The notes beneath the pieces are model-generated. The model was given only the letters and a program-made list of their open reading frames with translations. It searched no databases and was not told where the DNA came from. This document shows, one piece after another, positions 8,637 through 19,112 of a DNA stretch of 57,163 nt; positions within the stretch are counted from its first letter, which is position 1, and each line of letters opens with the position of its first letter. Origin of the DNA: Nitrospiraceae bacterium (GTDB lineage: Bacteria; Nitrospirota; Nitrospiria; Nitrospirales; UBA2166); the NCBI GenBank assembly GCA_002726235.1, contig PBSN01000012.1, positions 41,794 through 98,956 of the forward strand, written 5' to 3'. The position numbers were made by a program, and so were the translations under genes.

Positions 8637-9848
8637 ATGACAAGCGAAGAGATCCTAGCTGCTACTGAACGCTATCTCATGAATACCTATGCGCGGCAAC
8701 CCATCGCGCTTACGCGAGGAGCCGGGTGTCGTGTCTACGATCCTGAGGGACGTGAGTATATTGATTTTGTTTCTGGCGTTGCCGTCGACGCACTCGGACA
8801 CTGTTCTGAGGAGGTAACGGAAGCGATTAATGCCCAGGCTGCCACGCTGATTCACGTGTCCAATCTGTATCACACTGAACCACAGGTTCAGTTGGCTCAG
8901 GTGCTTGTCGAATATTCGTTTGCCGACAAGGTATTTTTTTGTAATAGCGGCGCGGAAGCCAACGAAACTGCAATCAAGTTGACGCGGCAGTACGCGACCC
9001 AAACACATGGTTCCGAACGCTATGAGATTATTGCTATGGAGAATAGTTTTCATGGTCGTACATTGGCGACCATCGCCGCAACAGGTCAAGCACGATTTCA
9101 CATGGGAATTGGCCCACTGCTTCCTGGCATTGTTCACATTCCCTTTAATGATATTGCTGCCGCAAAAAATGCCGTCACGTCGCGCACAGCGGGAATTTTG
9201 GTTGAACCTATTCAAGGTGAAGGTGGCGTTGTGGTTGCGGAGCAGAAATTTCTTCAGACGCTCCGAGAGTTGTGTGACCATTTCGGCAGTCTGCTGATTT
9301 TTGACGAAGTGCAAACGGGTGTGGGACGAACGGGGAGTCTCTTTGCGTACGAGCATGATGGAGTGCTCCCCGATATTATGACGTTGGCAAAAGGGTTAGG
9401 TGGGGGCATTCCTATTGGAGCCTGCTTGGCCGTTGATCGGGTTGCTCGAGCATTTAGTCCTGGGATGCATGGGTGTACCCTTGGGGGCAATCCGTTGGTT
9501 TGCTCTACAGCGCATGCTGTCTTGTCCAGATTGCTGGAAAACGATGGCCTGCTTGATCGTTGTCGAGAGATAGGTCAGTATTTCGTGAAAAAACTCTATG
9601 CACTGAAGGAAACGTTTGGATGTATTCAGGAAGTACGTGGCCGAGGCTTATTGCTAGGGTTGGCGCTGAACATTGAGGGAAACCACATTGTCGACACTTG
9701 CCGTGAGCAAGGGGTATTGATTAATTGCACGAGTGGGCGTGTGTTGCGATTTGTCCCTCCCCTCACTATTAGCCGAAATGACATTGATCAATTAGTTGAG
9801 GTACTTACAGCCGTGTTTCAGAAGACCATGTCTAAGGCGGTTTTATGA
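8637..9848 (+). CDS. argD: Acetylornithine aminotransferase
   Basis: PLP-dependent class III aminotransferase that converts N-acetylglutamate semialdehyde to N-acetylornithine in arginine synthesis; it may also serve lysine synthesis. Motifs: FCNSGAEANETAIKL (PLP phosphate binding), FDEVQTGVGRTG, and LAKGLGGGIPIGA with the Schiff-base lysine. I start at ATG 8637 (403 residues); a GTG at 8616 would add only seven. The stop overlaps argF by ATGA. It is the first gene of a gap-free arginine/lysine block. Confidence 0.93.
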   Translation: MTSEEILAATERYLMNTYARQPIALTRGAGCRVYDPEGREYIDFVSGVAVDALGHCSEEVTEAINAQAATLIHVSNLYHTEPQVQLAQVLVEYSFADKVFFCNSGAEANETAIKLTRQYATQTHGSERYEIIAMENSFHGRTLATIAATGQARFHMGIGPLLPGIVHIPFNDIAAAKNAVTSRTAGILVEPIQGEGGVVVAEQKFLQTLRELCDHFGSLLIFDEVQTGVGRTGSLFAYEHDGVLPDIMTLAKGLGGGIPIGACLAVDRVARAFSPGMHGCTLGGNPLVCSTAHAVLSRLLENDGLLDRCREIGQYFVKKLYALKETFGCIQEVRGRGLLLGLALNIEGNHIVDTCREQGVLINCTSGRVLRFVPPLTISRNDIDQLVEVLTAVFQKTMSKAVL

Positions 9849-10765
9849 AGCCAACACATCTTATGCAGATTGCAGATCTCAGCGTGTCTGAAATCGACGG
9901 ATTTCTCCGTATGGCTAGTGCGATGAAAGAAAATCCCGTGGAGCACATCTCATCACGGCCTCTCGCAGGAAAGACCCTTGGCCTTGTGTTTGAAAAGGCG
10001 TCAACACGTACACGTATTTCCTTTGAAGTGGCGATGACGCAGTTGGGAGGACATTCACTTGTGCTTGGATCGGAAGGAAGCCAGATGACGCGTGGGGAAA
10101 GTGTGGCCGATACGGTGAAGGTCCTTTCCCGCTATGTCGATGGTCTTGTGATTCGAACATTTGGACAAGATATTCTTGAAGAGTGGGCGTTACACGCGAC
10201 AATTCCAGTCATTAATGGTCTGACAGATCTTCACCACCCCTGTCAGGTTCTCGCAGATCTTCTGACGATACAAGAGCGTGTTGGCCAGCTACAAGGGGTG
10301 AAAATTGCGTATATTGGCGATGGGAACAATGTGGCACACTCTTTGATTGAAGCTGCTGTGCGTATGGGTATGACCTTATCGCTTGCGTGCCCGTCAGGAT
10401 ATGAGCCGAATCAGGTGATTGTGGAGGCGGCTTGTATGGGGTCGCATGCAGGTACTGTTGAATGTGTGACTGACCCAATAATTGCAGTAAAAAATGCGGA
10501 CTTCATCTATACTGATGTCTGGACAAGTATGGGATATGAGGGAGAGCAGGGTACTCGAACAGCTGTATTTTCAGGATATCAGGTGAATGCGGCGCTTGTC
10601 GCTGCGGCAAAACCCCAAACGCTTGTGATGCATTGTTTGCCTGCACACCGGGGCGAAGAGATCACATCTGATGTTGTCGACGGGCCACAATCAATTGTTC
10701 TTGATCAAGCCGAAAACCGGTTGCATGTTCAGAAAGCAATTCTTGTACGACTGCTTGGCAGCTGA
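9845..10765 (+). CDS. argF: Ornithine carbamoyltransferase
   Basis: Transfers the carbamoyl group from carbamoyl phosphate to ornithine, giving citrulline. At 306 residues it has the normal length. The carbamoyl-phosphate motif STRTR is at residues 53-57, [10 protein letters not shown] follows in the middle, and the ornithine-binding [10 protein letters not shown] is near the C terminus. The start overlaps the argD stop (ATGA) and the stop overlaps the argG start by one base. Confidence 0.96.
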   Translation: MKPTHLMQIADLSVSEIDGFLRMASAMKENPVEHISSRPLAGKTLGLVFEKASTRTRISFEVAMTQLGGHSLVLGSEGSQMTRGESVADTVKVLSRYVDGLVIRTFGQDILEEWALHATIPVINGLTDLHHPCQVLADLLTIQERVGQLQGVKIAYIGDGNNVAHSLIEAAVRMGMTLSLACPSGYEPNQVIVEAACMGSHAGTVECVTDPIIAVKNADFIYTDVWTSMGYEGEQGTRTAVFSGYQVNAALVAAAKPQTLVMHCLPAHRGEEITSDVVDGPQSIVLDQAENRLHVQKAILVRLLGS

Positions 10766-11985
10766 TGACGACGATGAGCGCTGAGAAAAGAAAAGTTGTC
10801 CTTGCATATTCGGGTGGCCTCGATACGTCGGTCATTCTGAAATGGCTCATTGAAGAATCGGGGTATGCGGTGGTCGCGTTTTGTGCTGATCTTGGCCAAG
10901 GCGAAGATTTTTCGGTTGTGCGTGAGAAAGCGAGAGCTGTTGGCGCATGTAGCGTCTGGATAGAGGACTTACGTGATGTCTTTGTCTCTGAGTTCGTGTT
11001 TCCGATGCTTCGTGCCAATGCGGTTTATGAGGGGTGCTATCTGCTGGGAACAGCGATTGCGCGGCCACTGATTGCGAAGCGGCAGGTGGAGATCGCACGG
11101 AAGGAAGGGGCTGAGGCTATCGCGCATGGAGCGACGGGTAAAGGAAATGATCAAGTGAGATTTGAACTTGCTGCGCGAGCGTTGGATCCTGACATTGCCA
11201 TTATTGCGCCTTGGCGGACATGGCCATTTCGGTCACGCAATGACTTGCTCTCATATGCGAAACAGCATGGCATTCCAGTCTCTGCGTCTCCGGCAAAACC
11301 TTATAGTGTGGATCAGAATCTGTTTCATGTCAGTTCAGAAGGAGGCATTCTCGAGGATCCATGGAAGGAGGCACCTGCAGATGTCTATCAAGTCACGAGC
11401 GCGCCTGAGTCAAGTCCAGACATCCCTCGATACCTTGAAATCCAATATAACGCAGGTAATCCTGTTGCAGTTGATGACCAACAACTGTCACCTGTTGACC
11501 TTCTGGCGTACTTGAATACTGTTGGAGGGATGTACGGGATCGGACGACTTGATCTTGTCGAAAACCGCTATGTGGGGATGAAATCAAGGGGGATATATGA
11601 GACGCCAGGTGGAACCATTCTGCACGTGGCGCATCGAGGCATTGAATCGATCACGATGGATCGAGAGGTTGTACATCTGCGCGATGCACTGATTCCTCAA
11701 TATGCCAAAATCGTTTATGAAGGGTATTGGTTTTCTCCAGAACGTGAAATGCTTCAGCGTGCGATTGATGAGGCACAACGGCATGTCACCGGGACGGTCA
11801 GGGTGAAATTATACAAAGGGACATGTGCCGTTGTTGGACGACGATCGGATGATTCGTTGTATCGCGAAGATCTGGCGACTTTTGAAGAGGACAGTGTGTA
11901 TAAGCAACAAGATGCAGAGGGATTCATTCGGCTGAATGGACTTCGACTGGCCATCCAAGCATCCCGGCGACGTGGGCCATCATGA
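10765..11985 (+). CDS. argG: Argininosuccinate synthase
   Basis: ATP-dependent ligase joining citrulline and aspartate. The PP-loop AYSGGLDTS is at residues 14-22. [13 protein letters not shown] and the [17 protein letters not shown] segments are characteristic. At 406 residues it is a standard class I enzyme. ATG 10765 overlaps the argF stop; ATG 10774 is an alternative start. The stop overlaps the argH start by ATGA, so argDFGH form one coupled unit. Confidence 0.96.
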   Translation: MTTMSAEKRKVVLAYSGGLDTSVILKWLIEESGYAVVAFCADLGQGEDFSVVREKARAVGACSVWIEDLRDVFVSEFVFPMLRANAVYEGCYLLGTAIARPLIAKRQVEIARKEGAEAIAHGATGKGNDQVRFELAARALDPDIAIIAPWRTWPFRSRNDLLSYAKQHGIPVSASPAKPYSVDQNLFHVSSEGGILEDPWKEAPADVYQVTSAPESSPDIPRYLEIQYNAGNPVAVDDQQLSPVDLLAYLNTVGGMYGIGRLDLVENRYVGMKSRGIYETPGGTILHVAHRGIESITMDREVVHLRDALIPQYAKIVYEGYWFSPEREMLQRAIDEAQRHVTGTVRVKLYKGTCAVVGRRSDDSLYREDLATFEEDSVYKQQDAEGFIRLNGLRLAIQASRRRGPS

Positions 11986-13391
11986 CCGCCAAGAAAGATC
12001 CGACAGAAAAACTCTGGGCGGGTCGGTTTCGCGTGCCGCTTGATTTGGAGGTCGAACGGTTCAGTAGCTCACTGCCTATCGACCGACGCCTCTACCGCTA
12101 TGATATACGTGGGAGCATTGCTCACAGTCAGACGCTCGCAAAAGCTGGACTTCTAACACCTCGGGAATCATCTCGAATTGTGAGAGGGTTGAAGCAGATT
12201 GAGCGAGAAATTGACGATGAGACGTTTGTGTTCACAAATGAAGATGAAGATATTCATATGGCCATCGAACGTCGATTAACTGCTTTGTTGGGCAAGGTTG
12301 GTGGAAAATTACATACCGGCAGAAGTCGCAATGATCAAGTCGCCGTGGATGTCCGCATGTATGTCAAAGATCGTGTCAATGATTTAGTGAAAGGGGTTAT
12401 TCGATTTCAGCAAGTACTGGTCGACTGTGCGGGACGCCATCGGGATGTGGTGATGCCGGGATATACGCATCTTCAGCGTGCACAGCCGATATTATTTGCG
12501 CATCACCTGCTGGCGTACGTCGAGATGTTGGGACGTGATAAACAGCGCTTACGTGACGCGCTGAAGCGCATCAATGTGATGCCGCTTGGATCGGGGGCGC
12601 TTGCGGGGCCGAATTTTCCTCTTGACCGGAAGTACACCGCACGCATGCTCGGGTTTCGTGCGGTAACGGAGAACAGTCTCGACGCGGTATCGGATCGAGA
12701 TTTTATTTTGGAAACCCTCGGAATTTTGTCCATCTTAATGATGCACCTTTCACGTCTTAGCGAAGAGTTGGTTTTGTGGTCGTCCAACGAATTTCAGTTT
12801 ATCGAACTTGATGATGCGGTGTGTACTGGAAGCAGCATGATGCCACAAAAGAAAAATCCAGATGTGCCAGAGCTTGTGCGTGGAAAAACCGGTCGAGTGT
12901 ATGGTCATCTCATTGGTTTACTGACCGTCATGAAAGGTCTTCCCCTCAGCTATAATCGAGATTTGCAGGAAGATAAAGTGCCCCTGTTTGACGCAATGGA
13001 GACAGCTAGTGCGTGTGTGAGCCTGTATCCAAAACTTTTTCAGAGCATTACTGTCAATCGTGGGGTATTGGCCGCGGCAGTTCAGGATGAATGGCTTTTT
13101 TCAACTGATCTCGCCGATTATCTTGTGACGCGAGGTGTGCCGTTTCGGGAGGCCCATCATATCGTTGGTCGAATGGTGCGGTTTTGTGCGGAGAATAATC
13201 GGAAGTTTACCGACTTTACCTTGAAAGAACTTCGAGCATTTACAATTCAGTTTGATAAAGGCGCACTTGAGGTGCTGACGGTTGAAGGGTCGCTCAAGCG
13301 TCGGTCGGCAATCGGTGGTACTGCGCGGAAACGGGTTGAAGCAAGACTTGCTTCCCTTACGAAGGCGTTGCAGCGTGAAGCTAATTGGTGA
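11982..13391 (+). CDS. argH: Argininosuccinate lyase
   Basis: Cleaves argininosuccinate to arginine and fumarate. The fumarase/aspartase superfamily signature [12 protein letters not shown] is at about residues 283-294. The N-terminal KLWAGRF motif and [11 protein letters not shown] (substrate binding) are intact. Length 469 is typical. Its last 17 bases overlap the start of the small lipoprotein gene that follows. Confidence 0.96.
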   Translation: MTAKKDPTEKLWAGRFRVPLDLEVERFSSSLPIDRRLYRYDIRGSIAHSQTLAKAGLLTPRESSRIVRGLKQIEREIDDETFVFTNEDEDIHMAIERRLTALLGKVGGKLHTGRSRNDQVAVDVRMYVKDRVNDLVKGVIRFQQVLVDCAGRHRDVVMPGYTHLQRAQPILFAHHLLAYVEMLGRDKQRLRDALKRINVMPLGSGALAGPNFPLDRKYTARMLGFRAVTENSLDAVSDRDFILETLGILSILMMHLSRLSEELVLWSSNEFQFIELDDAVCTGSSMMPQKKNPDVPELVRGKTGRVYGHLIGLLTVMKGLPLSYNRDLQEDKVPLFDAMETASACVSLYPKLFQSITVNRGVLAAAVQDEWLFSTDLADYLVTRGVPFREAHHIVGRMVRFCAENNRKFTDFTLKELRAFTIQFDKGALEVLTVEGSLKRRSAIGGTARKRVEARLASLTKALQREANW

Positions 13392-13551
13392 GATAAGAGA
13401 CTGGCGTCTGGTTTTGGTTTCCAGTGTGCTATTGGTGGTATCTTGGGCTTGCGGAGTCAAAGGGCCTCCGGTCGCACCGGAAGATCTTCTTCTTGACACA
13501 AGTTCAACGTTGATTGAGGACGAGGAAGGACAAGAGTCAACTGGCTACTAG
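13375..13551 (+). CDS. lptM: Small LptM (YifL)-like lipoprotein
   Basis: A 58-residue lipoprotein starting at GTG 13375 inside the end of argH. The signal peptide ends in VVSWAC, and the mature protein begins CGVKGPPVAPED. The CGxKGPxxxP pattern at the lipidated cysteine is the hallmark of LptM/YifL, which in enterobacteria assists oxidative maturation of the LPS translocon LptD. In E. coli yifL also sits just upstream of dapF, and here it directly precedes lysA-dapF. The assignment is by motif and synteny; the function in this organism is inferred. A longer frame upstream is only overlap with argH. Confidence 0.7.
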   Translation: MKLIGEIRDWRLVLVSSVLLVVSWACGVKGPPVAPEDLLLDTSSTLIEDEEGQESTGY

Positions 13552-13610
13552 TTGTGTTCGTGTGTTGAGATGGTGGATGCAAAACTTGATCGTTCCTAGG
13601 CATATTTATC

Positions 13611-14867
13611 ATGCATGATTTTCAATTTGTCGATGGGGAGTTTTTCTGTGAAGGTGTTGCTATCGACACCGTTTCGGCCAAGGTAGGGACTCCATTCTAT
13701 CTGTATAGCTACGCGACTCTCTGCCGCCACTTGCAGGTCTTTGATTCTGCGTTTGCTGATATTCCTCATCTGACTGCATTTGCTGTGAAATCGAATTCAA
13801 ATCTTGCGGTGCTGAAGCTGGTTGCGAATCATGGGTTTGGTGCGGATATCGTGTCTGGCGGAGAACTTTACCGTGCAATCCAAGCAGGCATTGATCCGAA
13901 CAAGATCGTCTTTGCGGGAGTTGGGAAGAATGCGGGAGAGATCGAGTATGCGCTTGAGATTGGAATTCGCATGTTCAATGTCGAATCGGGGGAAGAACTT
14001 CGTGCGATCAACACTGTCGCGGTACGGATGGGCAAGAGAGCTTCTGTCGCTTTGCGTGTGAATCCTGACGTCGACCCCATGACTCACCCGTATATTGCCA
14101 CAGGATTGAAGAAGAGTAAGTTCGGTATCGATTCTCAATTTGCTCTCGATAGCTTTGAGGCTGCAACGCATCTTTCCGCGATTGATGTGGTTGGAGTGCA
14201 TATGCATATCGGGTCGCAACTGACCAAGGTGAGTCCATTTCTTGACGCGGTGAAACGAATCTTAAGGCTAATGGAGAACCTGCAGAAACGGGGGATCAAC
14301 CTGAGCTACATCAACATTGGTGGTGGTCTCGGCATCTCGTATGCGGATGAAACCCCGCCGCATCCAAATGATTTAGCTGAAGCACTGATGCCGCTTCTGC
14401 GGGATCTGAAAGTACGCTTGATTCTTGAACCAGGACGGGTCATTGTCGGAAATGCTGGAATTCTCGTGACCAAGGTGCTGTACACCAAAAACGGGGACGG
14501 GAAACACTTTGTTATTGTCGATGCGGCGATGAATGATCTTCTTCGTCCGAGTTTATATGAGGCGTATCATGAGATTGTGCCTGTCCGACAGGAGAAGCGA
14601 GATTCGATGATAGTTGATGTTGTTGGACCAATCTGCGAATCTGGTGACTTTCTTGCCAAAGATCGTGAGCTTCCTGAGGTCAAATCCGGAGAGTTGCTCG
14701 CCGTAATGAGCGCTGGTGCCTACGGGTTTACAATGGCGTCGAATTATAATACGCGCCCTCGCGTTCCGGAAGTGATGGTTCGAGACCGGGATATTTGTGT
14801 GATTCGCGAGCGTGAAAGCTACGCGGATCTAGTGAGGGGAGAAGTGATTCCTGATTTTCTCCAATAG
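13611..14867 (+). CDS. lysA: Diaminopimelate decarboxylase
   Basis: PLP-dependent fold III decarboxylase that makes lysine from meso-diaminopimelate, the last step of lysine synthesis. The PLP lysine is Lys60 in TAFAVKSNSN. HIGSQ, the glycine-rich NIGGGLGISY and EPGRVIVGNAG are in place, and CESGDFLAKDR carries the substrate-contact cysteine. Length 418 is normal. It opens the lysine part of the biosynthetic block. Confidence 0.96.
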   Translation: MHDFQFVDGEFFCEGVAIDTVSAKVGTPFYLYSYATLCRHLQVFDSAFADIPHLTAFAVKSNSNLAVLKLVANHGFGADIVSGGELYRAIQAGIDPNKIVFAGVGKNAGEIEYALEIGIRMFNVESGEELRAINTVAVRMGKRASVALRVNPDVDPMTHPYIATGLKKSKFGIDSQFALDSFEAATHLSAIDVVGVHMHIGSQLTKVSPFLDAVKRILRLMENLQKRGINLSYINIGGGLGISYADETPPHPNDLAEALMPLLRDLKVRLILEPGRVIVGNAGILVTKVLYTKNGDGKHFVIVDAAMNDLLRPSLYEAYHEIVPVRQEKRDSMIVDVVGPICESGDFLAKDRELPEVKSGELLAVMSAGAYGFTMASNYNTRPRVPEVMVRDRDICVIRERESYADLVRGEVIPDFLQ

Positions 14868-14888
14868 TCCATTGTATGTGATACCGAT

Positions 14889-15716
14889 ATGATTCCTTTC
14901 ATGAAGCTAGCGGGGAGTGGAAACGATTTTATCCTTATTGATAACCGACGTGCGTCCATTGCGGCGACGCGATTGAAACGACTCGCGGTTCAGCTCTGTC
15001 GCCGTCGATGGTCAGTTGGAGCTGATGGATTGATTGTAATTGAATCTTCATCGCGGGCTGATTTTAAGTGGAGATTCTTCAACGCCGATGGAAGCCGAGC
15101 TGGGTTTTGTGGAAATGGGGCACGCTGTGCTGCGCGTTTTGCCCATGTCAAGAAAATCGCACGGCGGCATATGGTGTTTGAGACCCGCGTTGGTCTGATT
15201 ACAGCCGAGGTGATTAGTTCTCGTGGCGAGAGAGTAAAAGTTCGTATGCCTAATCCGAAAAGTCTTCAATTGGATATGAAAATTCCAATCGATGGCCGAA
15301 AACAAACCGCACATTTCGTTGATACTGGGGTGCCACACTGTGTGTATGTGGTTGACGATCTCATTAACGCAGATGTAAATGGATTAGGGAGCACGACGCG
15401 CAATCACCGCCTGTTCCACCCATTGGGGACCAATGTGTGTTTCATTAACGTGCTGAACACTCATCGCATTAGGATTCGAACCTACGAACGGGGTGTCGAA
15501 GGGGAGACCTTGGCGTGTGGAACGGGTTCGATTGCCGCAGTGGTAATTGCGAATAAACTTGGTGCCGTGACCTCTCCGGTAACCGTTATACCAGCTAGCG
15601 GTCGGCCACTGAGCGTGTCATTTATGGTTGAAGATGGTATGTATCGAGAGGTATTTCTGGAAGGTGATGCTCGCGTGATCTATGACGGCCACATCAGGCC
15701 GGATGCCTTGGATTAA
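14889..15716 (+). CDS. dapF: Diaminopimelate epimerase
   Basis: Cofactor-independent epimerase converting LL- to meso-diaminopimelate for lysine and peptidoglycan. The two catalytic cysteines are Cys74 (GFCGNGARC) and Cys210 (GETLACGTGS). The N terminus MKLAGSGNDFILID is standard. The 275 residues match the family. Its LL-DAP substrate would come directly from the DapL encoded three genes downstream. Confidence 0.96.
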   Translation: MIPFMKLAGSGNDFILIDNRRASIAATRLKRLAVQLCRRRWSVGADGLIVIESSSRADFKWRFFNADGSRAGFCGNGARCAARFAHVKKIARRHMVFETRVGLITAEVISSRGERVKVRMPNPKSLQLDMKIPIDGRKQTAHFVDTGVPHCVYVVDDLINADVNGLGSTTRNHRLFHPLGTNVCFINVLNTHRIRIRTYERGVEGETLACGTGSIAAVVIANKLGAVTSPVTVIPASGRPLSVSFMVEDGMYREVFLEGDARVIYDGHIRPDALD

Positions 15717-15740
15717 TTGACGGGAACGGAAAACCTGCTC

Positions 15741-16631
15741 ATGGGAACCCCTCAGACGCTATATCGCGGATCAATGGTGGCGATCGTCACGCCTTTTAAA
15801 GAGGGCGTGTTTGAGGCCACTGCGCTCGAGCATCTGATCGATTTTCAGCTCAGCAACGGCACCGTTGGTATTGTTCCCTGTGGGACAACCGGAGAATCAG
15901 CGACCATGAGTCACGAGGAACATCGGCGTGTGGTCGAGGTAGCGGTCAAGGCGGTTGGTGGTCGAATCCCTGTGATTGCGGGTACGGGGTCGAATAGTAC
16001 TGATGAGGCCATTGATCTGACCCGTCATGCCAAACAGGTTGGCGCCGATGCAGCACTTCTCATTACTCCCTATTACAACAAACCAACTCAAGAAGGCCTC
16101 TTTCTCCATTATAAGCGGGTCGCCGAATCCGTAGATTTGCCCCTGATTCTGTACAACATTCCTGGGCGGACAGCCGTGAATATGTTGCCTGAGACCGTCG
16201 AACGATTGTGCGCAGTTTCCAACGTTGTCGCGATCAAGGAAGGATCAGGTTCGCTGCAACAAATCAGTGATGTAGTGAGACGATGTGGGGACCGCATGCC
16301 TGTGCTCTCAGGTGATGATGCGTTGACTCTTCCGATTTTGGCTGTTGGAGGGACCGGCGTGATTACCGTATCTGCAAATATCATCCCCAAAGAGGTCTCC
16401 ACTATGATTGATGCGTTTAACGTTGGGAATATCGACCAGGCGAGGCAGGGGCATTTGAAAATGGATCCGCTCGTGTCAGCCCTCTTTCTCGAAACTAATC
16501 CCATTCCTGTCAAACAAGCGCTTGCTTTTATGGGGAAAATGTCAGCCGAAGTGCGTCTTCCTCTTTGCCGGATGTCTGATGAAAACCAGCAACGCCTTAG
16601 GCAAGTCATGACAACATACGGATTACTCTGA
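15741..16631 (+). CDS. dapA: 4-hydroxy-tetrahydrodipicolinate synthase
   Basis: Condenses pyruvate with aspartate semialdehyde, the committed step of the DAP pathway. With the start at ATG 15741 the protein has 296 residues, the Schiff-base lysine is Lys166 (AIKEGSG) and the catalytic tyrosine is Tyr138 (YNIPGRT). PCGTTGES at about residues 46-53 is also present. A TTG at 15717 would add eight residues but has poorer support. The stop overlaps the dapB start. Confidence 0.95.
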   Translation: MGTPQTLYRGSMVAIVTPFKEGVFEATALEHLIDFQLSNGTVGIVPCGTTGESATMSHEEHRRVVEVAVKAVGGRIPVIAGTGSNSTDEAIDLTRHAKQVGADAALLITPYYNKPTQEGLFLHYKRVAESVDLPLILYNIPGRTAVNMLPETVERLCAVSNVVAIKEGSGSLQQISDVVRRCGDRMPVLSGDDALTLPILAVGGTGVITVSANIIPKEVSTMIDAFNVGNIDQARQGHLKMDPLVSALFLETNPIPVKQALAFMGKMSAEVRLPLCRMSDENQQRLRQVMTTYGLL

Positions 16632-17428
16632 TGCGGCTAATCATGTCTGGAGCAGCCGGCCGGATGGGCCAGTGTATTATCGGATTAATCCAACGGGCGG
16701 AGGATTGTGAACTTGCCGGCGCCGTTGAAATTTCAGGTCATCCTGCCGTCGGATTGGATGCTGGGACTTTTGCTGGATATGGGGTTGTTGGCGTTGAGGT
16801 GAGCGATGTGCTTGAGAAAGTGGTCGATCAGGCCGATGCCGTGATTGACTTTTCATTGCCTTCGGGAACGATGGAAAATGCGAAAATCTGTGCCAAGCAT
16901 TCCACTCCGTTAGTGATTGGAACGACAGGAATTTCATCAATTCAGGCCGATGCATTGCAACAACTTGTTCGGACTTTTCCCTGTGTTCTGGCACCTAATA
17001 TGAGTATTGGCATCAACGTCTTGTTGAATGTGCTTGCGGATATGGCTGTAGTCCTTCAAAAAGATTACGACGTCGAAGTTGTCGAAGCCCATCATCGATT
17101 TAAACAAGATGCGCCAAGTGGGACTGCGCTTGGCATGGCAAAGGAGATTGCAAGGGCACAAGGGAAGGATTTCGACATGATGGGGATATATGGTCGCCAA
17201 GGGGAGCGAAAACCTGGTGAAATTGGAATGCAATCCATTCGTGCTGGAGATATTGTTGGAGATCATACCGTCTATTTTGGAGGAGTAGGTGAGCGGATTG
17301 AGATTACGCATCGCGCTCAAAGTCGTGAACCCTTTGCTTACGGAGCCATACAAGCAGCTCGCTGGGTATCAGCTCAGCCACCAGGACTGTACGACATGCA
17401 AGATGTCCTCGGGCTAAAGAAAGATTAA
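16631..17428 (+). CDS. dapB: 4-hydroxy-tetrahydrodipicolinate reductase
   Basis: NAD(P)H-dependent reductase, next step after DapA, 265 residues. The Rossmann motif GAAGRMGQ is near the N terminus and the catalytic EAHHRFKQDAPSGTAL is in the second domain. The start shares one base with the dapA stop, and dapL follows after seven bases, so the order is dapF-dapA-dapB-dapL. Confidence 0.96.
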   Translation: MRLIMSGAAGRMGQCIIGLIQRAEDCELAGAVEISGHPAVGLDAGTFAGYGVVGVEVSDVLEKVVDQADAVIDFSLPSGTMENAKICAKHSTPLVIGTTGISSIQADALQQLVRTFPCVLAPNMSIGINVLLNVLADMAVVLQKDYDVEVVEAHHRFKQDAPSGTALGMAKEIARAQGKDFDMMGIYGRQGERKPGEIGMQSIRAGDIVGDHTVYFGGVGERIEITHRAQSREPFAYGAIQAARWVSAQPPGLYDMQDVLGLKKD

Positions 17429-17435
17429 TCAACGT

Positions 17436-18602
17436 ATGAATGTTGAATGGAGCGATCGAATCAAAAATCTTCCCCCCTATCTCTTTGCGGCCATCGATGC
17501 TGCCAAGCAGGCAGTACAAGCTAAAGGGATGGATATTATCGATCTTGGTGTTGGCGATCCTGATCTTCCAACTCCAGGGTTAATCATTGAGCGTCTTTCG
17601 TCTGCGGCACGAGATTCGAAGAACCACCAATATCCGTCCTATATTGGCATGCTGTCTTTTCGTGAAGCGGTCGCAAAGTGGTATAAGCGAAGATTTTCTG
17701 TTTCGATCGATCCAAGGCGTGAATCTCTTACGTTGATCGGTTCGAAGGAAGGCATAGGACATGTCCCTCTCGCATTTATTAATCCAGGAGACCTTGTGCT
17801 CGTTCCCGATCCAGGGTATCCGGTGTATTCCGTTGCCACGACATTTGCAGGAGGTGTCGTGTATACCATGCCACTGAAACGGCCAAATGGATTCTTTCCA
17901 GACCTTGAGGCGATTCCGGCTGATGTGTGTACGCGGGCAAAGCTGATGTTTTTAAACTATCCAAACAATCCAACAACCGCAGTCGCTACACGAGAGTTTT
18001 TTGCGCGCGTGGTTGAGTTTGCGTCTCGGCATAATATCATCGTGTGTCATGACAATGCCTATTCCGAGATCTATTTTGATGATCGTCGCCCGATCAGCTT
18101 CATGGAGGTTGATGGGGCTCGGGAGGTTGGTGTTGAGTTTCACTCGTTGTCAAAAACATTCAATATGACCGGATGGCGCATTGGGTCGGTAGTAGGAAAT
18201 GAGTCTGTCATTGCTGGGTTAGGGAAGGTTAAGACGAATATAGATTCTGGCGTCTTCCAGGCAGTCCAAGAGGCTGGGATCACCGCCTTGGAGGCCGACG
18301 ACCAGATTGTTGCGGACGCGAGAGCAATCTACCAAGAGCGTCGAAATGTGTTGGTTCCAGGACTGAAATCCATTGGTATTGATGTTTATCCAACCGATGC
18401 AACCTTCTACGTCTGGATGGATGTGCCGTCGTCGTTTACCTCTGCAAGCCTTGCAAGTCATCTGATTGAGAAAGCTGGCATCGTTGCAACGCCAGGAAAT
18501 GGTTTTGGAAATGCGGGAGAAGGCTATCTTCGTATGACCCTGTGTGCACCAAAAGAACGACTTGCCGAGGCGGTGGACCGGATAAAAACCATTGGCATTT
18601 AG
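17436..18602 (+). CDS. dapL: LL-diaminopimelate aminotransferase
   Basis: Class I/II PLP aminotransferase, 388 residues, that converts tetrahydrodipicolinate to LL-DAP in one step. Motifs: IIDLGVGDPDLPTP, LNYPNNPTTAVA, CHDNAYSEIYFDD, and the PLP lysine in FHSLSKTFNMTGWRIG. The YPSYIGMLSFREAVAKWYKRRF segment is typical of DapL. Context supports the call: it sits with dapA, dapB, dapF and lysA and no dapD or dapE is present here. Specificity from sequence alone is not proven. Confidence 0.9.
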   Translation: MNVEWSDRIKNLPPYLFAAIDAAKQAVQAKGMDIIDLGVGDPDLPTPGLIIERLSSAARDSKNHQYPSYIGMLSFREAVAKWYKRRFSVSIDPRRESLTLIGSKEGIGHVPLAFINPGDLVLVPDPGYPVYSVATTFAGGVVYTMPLKRPNGFFPDLEAIPADVCTRAKLMFLNYPNNPTTAVATREFFARVVEFASRHNIIVCHDNAYSEIYFDDRRPISFMEVDGAREVGVEFHSLSKTFNMTGWRIGSVVGNESVIAGLGKVKTNIDSGVFQAVQEAGITALEADDQIVADARAIYQERRNVLVPGLKSIGIDVYPTDATFYVWMDVPSSFTSASLASHLIEKAGIVATPGNGFGNAGEGYLRMTLCAPKERLAEAVDRIKTIGI

Positions 18603-18604
18603 GT

Positions 18605-19102
18605 GTGCAAGCTTATCTTGGTATTGGCTCGAACGTAGGCGATCGGCAAGCGTGGTGTATGAAAGCCATCACGTGTCTGACCAGCCATCCTGATATTTCT
18701 CACCTCACCCACTCTGTATTGTATGAGACAGAACCGGTAGATGCTCCCACCCAAGGGTGGTTTCTGAATTGTGCGGTCAGTATTGAAACAGAATTGACCG
18801 TTCGATCCCTCTTTTCTTTGTGTGCGCGAATCGAATGTGATCTTGGACGTGTGCGATCTGAAAAGAACGCACCGCGAACCGTTGATCTTGATCTGCTCTT
18901 CTATGGAACAGCGATAGTGAATACGTCGGACCTTATCGTGCCGCATCCTCGGATTGAGACACGGAGGTTTGTTCTTGTCCCACTCGCAGAGATCGCACCA
19001 GATGTGCTGCATCCCCTATTGCACCTCACCGTACGGGAATTACTGGATCGTCTTGGAAACTTTCCGATCGTACGAAAGCTCAACGATAGTACAGCCGAGT
19101 AG
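18605..19102 (+). CDS. folK: 6-hydroxymethyl-7,8-dihydropterin pyrophosphokinase
   Basis: Folate synthesis kinase (HPPK), 165 residues with the start at GTG 18605, two bases after the dapL stop. The N-terminal AYLGIGSNVGDR, the substrate loop YETEPVD..TQGWFLNCA and the metal-binding PRTVDLDLLFYG followed by PHPRIETRRFVLVPL are all present. A longer frame into dapL exists but would put extra residues before the conserved N terminus. Confidence 0.93.
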   Translation: MQAYLGIGSNVGDRQAWCMKAITCLTSHPDISHLTHSVLYETEPVDAPTQGWFLNCAVSIETELTVRSLFSLCARIECDLGRVRSEKNAPRTVDLDLLFYGTAIVNTSDLIVPHPRIETRRFVLVPLAEIAPDVLHPLLHLTVRELLDRLGNFPIVRKLNDSTAE

Positions 19103-19112
19103 TAAGTAATCG

